Shown here: positions 16,146 to 24,484 of the stretch, piece after piece | How the letters are laid out: the number at the start of each line of letters is the position of its first letter | Numbering within the stretch: position 1 is the first letter of the stretch | NCBI RefSeq assembly: GCF_037860835.1 | Contig: NZ_JBBEOG010000001.1 | Coordinates: forward strand, 310,001-374,000 | DNA length: 64,000 bases | DNA from: Aquipuribacter nitratireducens | Lineage (GTDB): Bacteria; Actinomycetota; Actinomycetes; Actinomycetales; JBBAYJ01 | Reading direction: 5' to 3' | The notes under the pieces: generated by a model | The model's input: only the letters and a program-made list of their open reading frames with translations | The model's database searches: none | Told to the model about the DNA's origin: nothing | Translations under genes and position numbers: made by a program

Positions 16146-17648
16146 CTACCGGCCCGGGACGCGGATCCCGTACTGCCCGACCTTCCGGTACAGGGTGGCC
16201 CGGCTCATGCCGAGCTCCTCGGCGGCCTCGCGCATCGTGAGCTCGGACCGCGACAGCACCCGGACGATCTCGTCGCGCTCGAACCGCTCGATGCGGGACA
16301 GCCGGTGCGCGCTGCCGCTGAACAGGTCGGCGGGCAGGTGCGCGACGTCGACGATGTCGGCGCGGACGGCGGCGTCGCGCACCACCCGGACGAGCTCCGC
16401 GACCCCGCCGGGCCACGCGTACCCGCGCAGCCCCGTCGCAGCCGCGGCGGTGATGGTGACGTCCCGCCCCCGGGCGGCCCGGGCGGCGTGGTGGGCGAGG
16501 GGGAGGACGTCGTCGGGGCGCTCGCGCAGCGGCGCGAGCGGCACGACGGTGTCGACGAGCGCCGCCAGGGGCTCCGGGACGTCGTCGTAGCGGGTCGCCG
16601 TCATGGCGAACGGCAGCACGTCGCCCGTGGCCCCGCCGCGCTCGGAGCGGGCCCGGACCACGAGGTCGCGCAGGCGCTCCGCCGCCCACAGCGGGAGGGT
16701 GTCGACGTCGCGGACGACGACGGCCGTGTGGTCGTGGCGCAGCTCCGGCGCCCACAGGTCGAGCCACGTCTCGACGTCCTTCGGCGCGGGCGGTGCCGCC
16801 GACAGGATCCGGTCGTGACGACGCAGGCGGCGCTCCGCCTGTGCGAGGAGCGTCGCCCGGCCGTTCCCCGGCTCGCCGACCGCCACCACCACCCGGTCGT
16901 GCCCGAGCGCGGCGGCGGCGCCCGCGACGGCGTCCGTCCACGCTGTCGACAGCTCGTCGAGCGACCCGGACCCGGGCTCCAGCCGGCCCGGCTCCACCCG
17001 GAACACGCGACCGGGCGGCGCCGGTCGCGGCGTGCGGCCGCCGGCGCGCGCGAGCATGAGGGCGGCGGTGTTCCCCGCCGCCGACTGGGCGAGGGCGAGC
17101 AGGAGGTCCGAGCGGGTGTCGGACCACGTCGTGAGGTTGACGGCGCCCTCGACCCGGCCCGTCCGGGGGTCGAGGACGGGGGCCGCGGCGCACGTGTACG
17201 TGCATAGGCTCACCGCGTAGTGCTCGCTCGCCCGGACCAGGGTCGGCACGCGGTCGGCGAGCGCGAGCCCGAGGCCGTTCGTGCCGGCCTCGCGCTCCGC
17301 GTAGCTGAACCCGGGCGCGAGGTGGACGGCGTCGAGGGAGCGCAGGAGGGAGGTGTCCCCGGACAGGCGGTTGAGGACGAGCCCGTCGGGGTCGGTGAGC
17401 ATGAGCGACACCGGCTCGCCCACGAGGGTCGCGTGGAGGTCGGCGAGCACCTGTGCGCCGCAGCGGAAGAACAGCGACTCCGTGTCGTAGGTGCCGGAGA
17501 AGACCGGGTCGACGCTGTCGAGCGAGACGCCGTAGTCCTCGCTGCGCTGCCACGACGCGAGCAGGCGGCCGGAGACCGGGGACGGCGCGTCGTCGTGCGA
17601 CACCTCGGCGTGGATCGCGGTCCGGCGGGGCAGCGTCCCGTCCGCCAT
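16146..17648 (-). CDS. GAF-Fis transcriptional activator (AcoR/MimR-like, degenerate AAA+ domain)
   Basis: A 500-residue regulator. An N-terminal sensor part contains LLASWQRSEDYGV and a GAF domain (about residues 60-210, with AEREAGTNGLGLALA). A central AAA+-like domain has a weakened Walker A (GEPGNGRATLL, with no Lys) and no GAFTGA loop. The C-terminal Fis helix-turn-helix reads LTMREAAEELGMSRATLYRKVGQYGI. Loss of the ATPase and sigma-54 motifs is usual for actinobacterial members, which work without sigma-54. GGAGG precedes the ATG at 17648. It is divergent from the amidohydrolase-DUF59-ADH operon, with an 11-bp-arm palindrome between them. It probably senses a substrate or product of that operon. 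Confidence 0.85.
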   Translation of the reverse strand: MADGTLPRRTAIHAEVSHDDAPSPVSGRLLASWQRSEDYGVSLDSVDPVFSGTYDTESLFFRCGAQVLADLHATLVGEPVSLMLTDPDGLVLNRLSGDTSLLRSLDAVHLAPGFSYAEREAGTNGLGLALADRVPTLVRASEHYAVSLCTYTCAAAPVLDPRTGRVEGAVNLTTWSDTRSDLLLALAQSAAGNTAALMLARAGGRTPRPAPPGRVFRVEPGRLEPGSGSLDELSTAWTDAVAGAAAALGHDRVVVAVGEPGNGRATLLAQAERRLRRHDRILSAAPPAPKDVETWLDLWAPELRHDHTAVVVRDVDTLPLWAAERLRDLVVRARSERGGATGDVLPFAMTATRYDDVPEPLAALVDTVVPLAPLRERPDDVLPLAHHAARAARGRDVTITAAAATGLRGYAWPGGVAELVRVVRDAAVRADIVDVAHLPADLFSGSAHRLSRIERFERDEIVRVLSRSELTMREAAEELGMSRATLYRKVGQYGIRVPGR

Positions 17649-17720
17649 CGCCACCTCCTCGTGACGCCTCGTCGGCGAGGCGCAACCCACGGTACGGCGC
17701 CGTGTCGGGCCTGCACAGGC

Positions 17721-17747
17721 GTCGGTGTCTCGAAGTGAGACACCGAC
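17721..17747. promoter_or_regulatory. Operator: perfect inverted repeat in the divergent promoter region
   Basis: Arms GTCGGTGTCTC and GAGACACCGAC (11 bp each, perfect) flank a 5-base spacer. The site lies 73 bases from the activator ATG and 81 bases from the amidohydrolase ATG. Position and symmetry fit a dimeric Fis-type activator site serving both directions. Confidence 0.7.
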
Positions 17748-17828
17748 CCCGGTGACTGCCCGGCCGTGGCGTCCCTACCGTCGCCGCACCCGGACGGCAG
17801 AGCAGCCGCGGGGGACTGGGAGGTCCGT

Positions 17829-18866
17829 ATGTACAGCAAGGACGGCGAGGACTACTTCATCGTCGACGCGCACGTGGCCCTGTGGGACGGCCGGCCGGAG
17901 AACCAGCGGAACGTCCACGGCAAGCAGTTCATCGACTGCTTCTACGACTACCACCGCAACCTGTCGCCGGAGCACGCCCAGTGGTCGTACGAGGAGTACC
18001 TCTACCAGGGCGGCGAGCGCCTCATGAAGGACCTCTTCGAGGACGGCTACGTCGACCACGCGATCTTCCAGCCCGCCTACCTCTTCGAGTTCTACCACCG
18101 CGGGTTCGGGCAGACCGACGAGGCGTCGGCGCTGGCGGCGGCGCACCCGGACAGGCTGACGTACAACCACTACTGGGACCCGCGCAACGGCGAGCGGGGC
18201 CTCGCCCAGCTGCGCGAGGACGCCGAGCGGTTCGGCCTCAAGGGCGTCAAGCTCTACACCGCCGAGTGGTACGGCGACTCCCGCGGCTGGAAGCTCGACG
18301 ACCCGTGGTCCTACCGCTACCTCGAGGCCGCGCAGGAGCTCGGCATCCGCAACATCCACATCCACAAGGGCCCGACGATCCGCCCGCTCGACCGGGACGC
18401 CTTCGACGTCGCCGACATCGACAAGGCCGCGACCGACTTCACCGAGCTGAACTTCGTCGTCGAGCACTGCGGGCTGCCGCGCCTGGAGGACTTCTGCTGG
18501 ATCGCGACGCAGGAGCCGAACGTCCACGCCGGCCTCGCCGTCGCGATGCCGTTCATCCACACCCGCCCGCGCTACTTCGCGCAGATCATGGGCGAGCTCC
18601 TCTACTGGGTCGGTGAGGACCGGATCCAGTTCTCCTCCGACTACGCCCTCTGGACGCCCAGGTGGCTCGTCGAGTCCTTCGTCGACTTCCGGATCCCGGA
18701 GGACATGACGGAGTACGCCGCCATCACGACGGAGCAGAAGAAGAAGATCCTCGGCCTCAACGCCGCGAAGATGTACGACATCCCCGTGCCGGCGGAGCTG
18801 CGGCTGCCCGACGCCGACGAGACCGAGACCGGCCCCCGCGGCGCCGACGACCTGGTCCCCGCCTGA
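17829..18866 (+). CDS. Amidohydrolase-2 family protein (propane-monooxygenase-cluster type)
   Basis: A 345-residue TIM-barrel amidohydrolase. YFIVDAHVALWDGRPENQRNVHG is the first strand, with His in DAHV; further ligands are in RNIHIHKGPT, FVVEHCGLPRLEDF and the Asp of QFSSDYALWTPRW. Very similar proteins, with the same 'AQWSYEEYLYQGGERLMKDLFEDGYVD' type region, lie in actinobacterial propane/methyl-ketone monooxygenase loci, but their substrate is not established. GGGAGG precedes the ATG at 17829. It overlaps the DUF59 gene (TGATG) and starts an operon ending at the hairpin 20740-20774. Confidence 0.85.
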   Translation: MYSKDGEDYFIVDAHVALWDGRPENQRNVHGKQFIDCFYDYHRNLSPEHAQWSYEEYLYQGGERLMKDLFEDGYVDHAIFQPAYLFEFYHRGFGQTDEASALAAAHPDRLTYNHYWDPRNGERGLAQLREDAERFGLKGVKLYTAEWYGDSRGWKLDDPWSYRYLEAAQELGIRNIHIHKGPTIRPLDRDAFDVADIDKAATDFTELNFVVEHCGLPRLEDFCWIATQEPNVHAGLAVAMPFIHTRPRYFAQIMGELLYWVGEDRIQFSSDYALWTPRWLVESFVDFRIPEDMTEYAAITTEQKKKILGLNAAKMYDIPVPAELRLPDADETETGPRGADDLVPA

Positions 18867-19702
18867 TGGCGGTCGCCCTGCTCGAGGAGCGCACGGCGAC
18901 GGCGCGGGAGCGGGAGGCGTTCGACGCGCTCGGGGCGGTCATGGACCCCGAGCTCGACGAGCCCGTCACCGACCTCGGCTTCGTGCGGTCGGTCGACGTG
19001 CTGGGCGCCGGCGCGCCGGCGACGGTCGTCGTGCACCTGCGGCTGCCGACGTCGTTCTGCTCCCCGAACTTCGCCTACCTCATGGCGTCGGACGCCAAGG
19101 ACGCCCTGCGGGCGCTGCCGTGGGCGGAGCACGTCGTCGTCGAGCTCGACGACCACCACGACTCCGACCTCATCAACGCCGGGCTCGCCGCCGACGCCGG
19201 GTACAAGGGCACGTTCCGCCACGAGGCCGAGCACGACCTCGCCGAGCTGCGCGAGACGTTCCGTCGCAAGGCCCACACCGCCGCCATGGAGCGGTGCCTC
19301 ACGGCGCTGCTGCGGGCGGAGCCGACCCGGGGCGTGGAGTCGCTCGCCGACGTCACCCTCGCCGACCTGCCCGCCGGCCGGTACACCGACGCGCTCCTGC
19401 GCCGTCGCGGGGCCCTCGGACTGCCCGCCGACGCCGTCGTCGACCCCGACGCGCGCGTCATGGTCGACCACACCGGGGCCGGCTGCGCCCCCGCCGACGC
19501 GGGCCTGCTCCTGCGGAAGGCGCGCGCGACGCGGGTGTCCATCGACGGCAACGCCCACTTCTGCCGCGGCCTGCTCCGCACCCGCTACGACGGCTCCGGC
19601 GCCGACCAGGTCGAGCGGAGCGACGGCGCGGAACCCGCCGACGCGCGCTACGCGCGGGCCCTCCCCCTCACCGTGATCCGTTCCGGAAAGGACACCCCAT
19701 GA
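18866..19702 (+). CDS. DUF59 (MIP18-type) metal-sulfur assembly protein with C-terminal extension
   Basis: A 278-residue protein. Residues 15-110 form a DUF59 domain (FDALGAVMDPELDEPVTDLGFVRSVDV, then LRLPTSFCSPNFAYLMASDAKDAL with the conserved Cys), known from SufT/PaaD-like assembly factors that help load iron-sulfur or iron centres. The C-terminal 160 residues add HEAEHDLAELRETFRRKAHTAAMERCLTALL and two more Cys regions (GAGCAPAD, AHFCRGLL). The gene begins in the stop of the amidohydrolase gene and its own stop overlaps the ADH start (ATGA). In monooxygenase loci this factor would mature the diiron hydroxylase; here no hydroxylase gene is present. Confidence 0.8.
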   Translation: MAVALLEERTATAREREAFDALGAVMDPELDEPVTDLGFVRSVDVLGAGAPATVVVHLRLPTSFCSPNFAYLMASDAKDALRALPWAEHVVVELDDHHDSDLINAGLAADAGYKGTFRHEAEHDLAELRETFRRKAHTAAMERCLTALLRAEPTRGVESLADVTLADLPAGRYTDALLRRRGALGLPADAVVDPDARVMVDHTGAGCAPADAGLLLRKARATRVSIDGNAHFCRGLLRTRYDGSGADQVERSDGAEPADARYARALPLTVIRSGKDTP

Positions 19703-20733
19703 GCACGATGCGCGCCGTCCGGGTGGTCGGCTACCACCAGAAGCTCGAGATGACGGAGGTCCCGGTGCCGGAGCCGACCGGCCCGTTCGATGTCGTCGTG
19801 AAGATCGGCGGAGCCGGGGTCTGCCGCACCGACCTCCACATCCTCGAGGGGCAGTGGGCCGAGAAGTCGCAGGTCGCCCTGCCGTACACGATCGGGCACG
19901 AGAACGCGGGCTGGGTCGCGGCCGTCGGCTCGGCCGTGACGAACGTCGCCGAGGGCGACACCGTCATCGTCCACCCGCTCGTCACGTGCGGGCTGTGCCG
20001 CGCGTGCCGCTCCGGCGACGACGTCCACTGCGAGTCCTCCGCCTTCCCCGGCATCGACACGGACGGTGGCTACGCGGACCACCTGAAGACGTCCGCGCGG
20101 TCCGTCGTGAAGATCGACCCGAGGCTCGAGCCGTCGGACGTCGCCGCGCTCGCCGACGCCGGCCTCACCGCGTACCACGCGGCGGCGAAGGCGGCGAAGC
20201 GGCTGACCCCGCGCGACACCGTCGTCGTCATCGGCGCCGGGGGCCTTGGGCACATCGGCATCCAGGTCCTCAAGGCCCTGACGGCGTCGAGGGTCGTCGT
20301 CGTCGACCGCAACCCCGACGCCGTCGCGCTCGCCGTCGCCATCGGCGCCGACCAGGGCATCACCGCCGACGGCAGCCACGTCGAGCAGGTGCTCGAGGCC
20401 ACGCACGGGAACGGCGCGGAGGTCGTCATCGACTTCGTCGGCGAGGGCGGGGCGACCGCCGAGGGCGTGCGGATGCTGCGCCGGCACGGCGACTACCACG
20501 TCGTCGGGTACGGGGAGACGATCGCGGTCCCGACGATCGACATCATCTCGACCGAGATCAGCATCGTCGGCGACCTCGTCGGGTCCTACAACGACCTCTG
20601 CGACCTCATGGAGCTCGCCGCCCGCGGCCTCGTCACGCTCCACACGCAGAAGTACGCCCTCGACGACTTCCAGACGGCGATCAGCGACCTGGACGCCGGC
20701 GCCGTGCGCGGCCGCGCCATCCTCGTCCCCTGA
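19699..20733 (+). CDS. Zinc-dependent NAD(P) alcohol dehydrogenase
   Basis: A 344-residue medium-chain dehydrogenase. The catalytic zinc site is in GAGVCRTDLHILEG and IGHENAGWV; the structural zinc lobe has four cysteines in CGLCRACRSGDDVHC. The cofactor fold is VVVIGAGGLGHIGIQVLKAL, followed by VVVDRNPDA, where the Asp favours NAD over NADP. It likely oxidises an alcohol (secondary alcohol or diol) formed by an upstream step. Third gene of the operon, overlapping DUF59 by 4 bases; a strong hairpin follows 6 bases after the stop. Confidence 0.9.
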   Translation: MSTMRAVRVVGYHQKLEMTEVPVPEPTGPFDVVVKIGGAGVCRTDLHILEGQWAEKSQVALPYTIGHENAGWVAAVGSAVTNVAEGDTVIVHPLVTCGLCRACRSGDDVHCESSAFPGIDTDGGYADHLKTSARSVVKIDPRLEPSDVAALADAGLTAYHAAAKAAKRLTPRDTVVVIGAGGLGHIGIQVLKALTASRVVVVDRNPDAVALAVAIGADQGITADGSHVEQVLEATHGNGAEVVIDFVGEGGATAEGVRMLRRHGDYHVVGYGETIAVPTIDIISTEISIVGDLVGSYNDLCDLMELAARGLVTLHTQKYALDDFQTAISDLDAGAVRGRAILVP

Positions 20734-20739
20734 CAGGCT

Positions 20740-20774
20740 CCCCGCGGGGCGAGGACGCACCTCGCCCCGCGGGG
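20740..20774. terminator. Strong hairpin terminator after the ADH gene
   Basis: Perfect 15-bp arms (20740-20754 and 20760-20774) with a 5-base loop, starting 6 bases after the ADH stop. It separates the amidohydrolase-DUF59-ADH operon from the next genes. Confidence 0.8.
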
Positions 20775-20824
20775 TCGACCCCTGCTCCGTGACCCCTGCA
20801 CTCCCGACGACGTGAGGAGCTCTC

Positions 20825-21901
20825 GTGTACGACAACCCCTTCTACACACCCGAGGCCCAAGGCCCCTACCGGATGCACCGCATCGGGCCGTTCGACCTGG
20901 AGGAGGGCGGCCACATCGCCGACCTCGAGCTCGCGTACGCGACCTACGGCGAGCTCAACGAGGCCAAGGACAACGCGATCGTCATCCCGACGTGGTTCTC
21001 CGGCACCCACCAGACGTGGGAGCAGGTCTACATCGGGGAGGGGCGGGCGCTCGACCCGACGCGGTACTTCGTCGTCGTCATCAACCAGATCGGCAACGGG
21101 CTGTCGACGTCGCCCCACACGACGAGCGACCCGTCGATCGCGATGTCGAGGTTCCCGAAGGTCCGCATCGGCGACGACGTGCGAGCCCAGCACCGGCTCG
21201 TCACCGAGCTGTTCGGGCTCACGGAGATCGCCCTCGTCGTCGGTGGGTCGATGGGCGCGCAGCAGACGTACGAGTGGGCCGTCGCGTACCCCGACATGGT
21301 GAAGCGGGCGGCGCCGATCGCCGGGACCGCGCAGAACACGCCGCACGACTTCCTCTTCACCCAGAGCCTGATGGACGCCGTCACGAGCGACCCGGGCTGG
21401 GCCGGCGGGGAGTACGCGAGCAACACCGACGTCGCCGACGGCCTCGCGCGCCACGCCGGGGTGTGGGCCGTCGTCGGGCTGTCCACGGAGTTCTGGAAGA
21501 CGGAGTTCTGGCGCGGGCTCGAGCCGCTCGACGGCGGCCCGCCGTACGCCGACTTTGTCGAGTTCCACCGGCGCTTCCACGAGTGGCTGTTCCAGCTCAT
21601 GGACCCCAACGCGCTGCTGACCATGGGCTGGAAGTGGCAGCGGGGCGACGTCGCGCGGCACACCGGCGGCGACCTCGCGGCGGCGCTCGGCCGGATCACC
21701 GCGAAGACGGTCGTCCTGCCCATCGACGAGGACATGTTCTTCCCGCCGCGCGACTGCGAGGCGGAGCAGCGCCTCGTCCCGGGTGCCGAGCTGCGTGTGC
21801 TCCACAGCGTCGCGGGCCACTTCGGCCTGTTCGGGTTCGAGAAGACGTACCTCGACGAGCTCGACCAGCACCTCGGCGAGCTCCTCGCCACCCCGGCGTG
21901 A
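20825..21901 (+). CDS. Alpha/beta hydrolase of the homoserine O-acetyltransferase (MetX) family
   Basis: A 358-residue MetX-like alpha/beta hydrolase. The nucleophile is Ser142 in VVGGSMGAQQTYEW; acid and base are Asp in PIDEDMFFPP and His in VAGHFGLFGFE. NQIGNGLSTSPHTT matches the MetX oxyanion region. The protein lacks nearby methionine genes and sits in a catabolic island, so it may hydrolyse or transfer an acyl group in that pathway and not serve methionine synthesis. The start is the GTG at 20825 after GAGGAG. It follows the terminator at 20740-20774 and so begins a new unit. Confidence 0.82.
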   Translation: MYDNPFYTPEAQGPYRMHRIGPFDLEEGGHIADLELAYATYGELNEAKDNAIVIPTWFSGTHQTWEQVYIGEGRALDPTRYFVVVINQIGNGLSTSPHTTSDPSIAMSRFPKVRIGDDVRAQHRLVTELFGLTEIALVVGGSMGAQQTYEWAVAYPDMVKRAAPIAGTAQNTPHDFLFTQSLMDAVTSDPGWAGGEYASNTDVADGLARHAGVWAVVGLSTEFWKTEFWRGLEPLDGGPPYADFVEFHRRFHEWLFQLMDPNALLTMGWKWQRGDVARHTGGDLAAALGRITAKTVVLPIDEDMFFPPRDCEAEQRLVPGAELRVLHSVAGHFGLFGFEKTYLDELDQHLGELLATPA

Positions 21902-21932
21902 GCGGCCGGTCTCGGGACGGGAGGATGGCCTC

Positions 21933-22259
21933 ATGATCTTCATCACCGCCAAGTTCCCCGTCAAGCCCGAGCACGCGGAGGAGTGGCCTGCGCTCTCACG
22001 GGCCTTCACCGAGGCGACGCGCGCCGAGGAGGGCTGCCTGTGGTTCGAGTGGTCCCGCTCGCTCGACGACCCGACGGAGTACGTGCTTGTCGAGGCGTTC
22101 CGCGACGGCGACGCCGGCGGCGCGCACGTCGGGTCGCAGCACTTCCGCGACGCCCAGGCGGAGCTGCCCCGGTACCTGCAGCGGACCCCGCAGATCGTGA
22201 GCCAGAGCGTCGAGCAGGACGGCTGGTCCGAGCTCGGCGAGATGCGGGTCGACGGCTGA
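21933..22259 (+). CDS. Small antibiotic-biosynthesis-type monooxygenase (ABM) domain protein
   Basis: A 108-residue dimeric alpha+beta barrel protein: MIFITAKFPVKPEHAEEWPALSRAFTEATRAEEGCLWFEWSRSLDDPTEYVLVEAFRDGDAGGAHVGSQHF matches the ABM family (YgiN-like quinol monooxygenases). Members oxidise quinols or polyketide-like aromatics without a cofactor or degrade reactive by-products. Located between the MetX-like hydrolase and the FAD-linked oxidase, whose CTG start overlaps its stop, suggesting coupled translation. Confidence 0.82.
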   Translation: MIFITAKFPVKPEHAEEWPALSRAFTEATRAEEGCLWFEWSRSLDDPTEYVLVEAFRDGDAGGAHVGSQHFRDAQAELPRYLQRTPQIVSQSVEQDGWSELGEMRVDG

Positions 22260-23632
22260 GCGCACACCCGCTGCTCGACGAGCTGAGGGCGGCGCTGCCC
22301 GCGGGCGGCGCCGTCCTCGACTCCGCGACCTCGACCGAGAGGTACCGCCACGACCAGGCGGCGTGGGCCGAGGCCGGGGTGCCGCTCGCCGTCGTTCGTC
22401 CGTCGACGCCGGAGCAGGTGCGTGACGTCGTCGTCTCGTGCCGCCGTCACGGCGTGCCGGTCGTGCCCCGCGGCGCGGGCTCGGGGCTCGCGGGCGGCGC
22501 GAACGCGGTCGACGGCGGGGTCGTCGTCAGCACCGAGCGGCTGCTGGGGATCGCGGTCGACCCCGTCGAGCGGCTCGCCGTCGTCGGGCCGGGCGTCCTC
22601 AACGCCGACCTGCGCGCCACGGCCGCGGAGCACGGCCTCTGGTACGCCCCGGACCCCGCGAGCGCCGCCATCTCGAGCATCGGCGGGAACGTCGCGACGA
22701 ACGCCGGTGGGCTGTGCTGCGTGAAGTACGGCGTCACACGCGACCACGTCCTCGCCGTCCAGCTCGTCACCGGGGCGGGAGACCTCGTCCGGCTCGGGCG
22801 GCGCACCGCCAAGGGGGTCGCCGGCCTCGACCTGCTCGGGGCGGTCGTCGGCTCCGAGGGGACGCTCGGCGTCGTCACGGAGGTGACGGTGCGGCTGCGG
22901 CCGGCGCGGCCGCCCGAGCGGACGGTCGCCGGGTTCTTCGGCTCCCTCGTCGACGCCGGTGAGGCCGTCGCCGCGGTCGCCCGCGCGGGCGTCGTGCCGT
23001 CGGCGCTCGAGCTCATGGACTCCCACTGCCTGCGCGCCGTCGACGCGTGGAAGCGGACGGGTCTGGCCGACGAGGCCGACACCGTGCTCCTCGCCCGGCT
23101 CGACGCGCCGGGGGACGCGGGCGAGGCGGAGGCGGCGACGGTGGAGGCGTGCTTCGCCGCCGCGGGCGCCACGTGGGCCGGCCGCTCGAGCGACGAGGCG
23201 GAGGCCGAGGCCCTGTTCGACGCGCGCCGGCTCGTGTGGCCCGCCGTCGATCGGCTCGGGCCGCTGCTGACCGAGGACGTGTGCGTGCCGGTCGGCGTGC
23301 TGCCGCGGATGCTCGAGCGGGTGCAGGCCGTCGCCCGCGAGCACCGGCTCACCATCGCGACGTTGGCGCACGTCGGCGACGGCAACCTCCACCCGCTCGT
23401 CGTCGTCCCGCGCGAGAGGGACGGCGAGGCGCGGGCCGCCGCCGCGTTCGAGCAGATCATGGACGACGCGCTCGTGCTGGGCGGCACCATCACGGGCGAG
23501 CACGGCGTCGGCCGTCTCAAGCGGGAGGGGCTGGTCCGTGAGCTCGACGCGACCGTCCTCGACCTCCAGCGGCGCGTGAAGGCGGCCTTCGACCCCGACG
23601 GGATCATGAACCCCGGAGTGATGTGGCGCTGA
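22256..23632 (+). CDS. FAD-linked oxidase (GlcD/D-lactate dehydrogenase family), probable CTG start
   Basis: About 458 residues. PCMH-type FAD-binding domain: VVPRGAGSGLAGGANAVDGGVVV, SSIGGNVATNAGGLCCVKYGVT and VVGSEGTLGVVTEVTV. The C-terminal FAD-oxidase domain ends HVGDGNLHPLVVVP, TGEHGVGRLKR and FDPDGIMNPG, the pattern of glycolate oxidase GlcD and D-2-hydroxyacid dehydrogenases. No ATG, GTG or TTG exists in frame between the upstream gene and residue 42, but CTG at 22256 overlaps the previous stop as CTGA and gives the family's normal N-terminus (LLDELRAALP). It probably oxidises a 2-hydroxyacid in the pathway. Confidence 0.82.
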   Translation: MSAHPLLDELRAALPAGGAVLDSATSTERYRHDQAAWAEAGVPLAVVRPSTPEQVRDVVVSCRRHGVPVVPRGAGSGLAGGANAVDGGVVVSTERLLGIAVDPVERLAVVGPGVLNADLRATAAEHGLWYAPDPASAAISSIGGNVATNAGGLCCVKYGVTRDHVLAVQLVTGAGDLVRLGRRTAKGVAGLDLLGAVVGSEGTLGVVTEVTVRLRPARPPERTVAGFFGSLVDAGEAVAAVARAGVVPSALELMDSHCLRAVDAWKRTGLADEADTVLLARLDAPGDAGEAEAATVEACFAAAGATWAGRSSDEAEAEALFDARRLVWPAVDRLGPLLTEDVCVPVGVLPRMLERVQAVAREHRLTIATLAHVGDGNLHPLVVVPRERDGEARAAAAFEQIMDDALVLGGTITGEHGVGRLKREGLVRELDATVLDLQRRVKAAFDPDGIMNPGVMWR

Positions 23633-23687
23633 CCTCCGGGGGTGCCTGAGTTTCTTCCTGCGACACCCTGGACACGTCCTGGCTACG

Positions 23688-23699
23688 CCTGTATACAGG
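23688..23699. promoter_or_regulatory. Palindromic GntR/FCD operator
   Basis: CCTGTATACAGG is a perfect 12-bp palindrome 37 bases before the ATG of the FCD-type regulator. TGTATACA cores are common in operators of this family. Likely the autoregulatory site, and possibly the site that controls the transporter genes downstream. Confidence 0.65.
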
Positions 23700-23736
23700 T
23701 GTCTGCACGACGACGACGTCGTATCCAGGAGGACCG

Positions 23737-24411
23737 ATGACCGACACCGCCGCCACCAGGGTGGCCGACGCGCTCCGAGAGGTGATCCTCGACGGGCAGC
23801 TGGCGCCGGGGTCGCCCTTGTCCCAGGTGCGGCTCGCGGAGCAGTACGGCGTCAGCCGGATCCCGGTGCGGGACGCCCTGCAGGTCCTGTCCGCGGAGGG
23901 GCTCGTCGACCTCGTGTCAGGTGCGACCGCGGTCGTCCGCGGCATGTCGATCGACGAGCTCCAGGAGCTCTACGAGATGCGCGTCGCCATCGAGCCGGTC
24001 GCCACGCGGCTGGGAGTGCCCAACATGGGCCGGGCCGCGCACCTGCGGATGCGCCAGCAGTTCGACGTCATGGAGACGGCGACCGAGGCCCGTACCTGGC
24101 TGCAGGCCAACGCCGCCTTCCACGCGTGCGTCTACATGCAGGCCAACCGCCCGCGGATGGTGGAGCTCGTCGAACGGCTCCGGAAGCTCGTCGACCGCTA
24201 CCTCCACCTCCACCTCAAGGTCATCGGTCACACCGGCCACCTGCAGGAGGAGCACGCGCGGATCCTCGAGGCCGTCGAGCGCGGCGACGCCGCCGAGGCC
24301 GAGGCCGTGACGAGGACCCACCTGGAGACCTCGCACGAGTTCATCCTGCGCTACCTGCTGGAGAACGCCGTGAGCCCCGACGGCGTGAAGGTCACCAGCC
24401 CCCAGGACTGA
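23737..24411 (+). CDS. GntR-family regulator, FCD type
   Basis: A 224-residue repressor. N-terminal winged helix: RVADALREVILDGQLAPGSPLSQVRLAEQYGVSRIPVRDALQVLSAEGLVDL. C-terminal all-helical FCD ligand domain with ELYEMRVAIEPVATRLGV, NAAFHACVYMQANRP and HLQEEHARILEAVERGDAAEAEAVTRTHL; the His residues form a metal site that binds carboxylic acids. It is followed by an ABC importer and dehydrogenases on the same strand, so an organic acid in that pathway is the likely inducer. A palindrome lies directly upstream. Confidence 0.9.
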   Translation: MTDTAATRVADALREVILDGQLAPGSPLSQVRLAEQYGVSRIPVRDALQVLSAEGLVDLVSGATAVVRGMSIDELQELYEMRVAIEPVATRLGVPNMGRAAHLRMRQQFDVMETATEARTWLQANAAFHACVYMQANRPRMVELVERLRKLVDRYLHLHLKVIGHTGHLQEEHARILEAVERGDAAEAEAVTRTHLETSHEFILRYLLENAVSPDGVKVTSPQD

Positions 24412-24484
24412 CCCACCACCCCTGCCCAGCCCCGCCGACCGGCTCCGACCAGGAGCCCGTCGTTCTCGATGAGGAGGACACCCC

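Noticed and set aside
17649-17828. Sigma-54 promoter for the amidohydrolase operon
   Set aside because: No clear -24/-12 GG-GC pair was seen, the activator lacks GAFTGA, and actinobacteria generally lack sigma-54.
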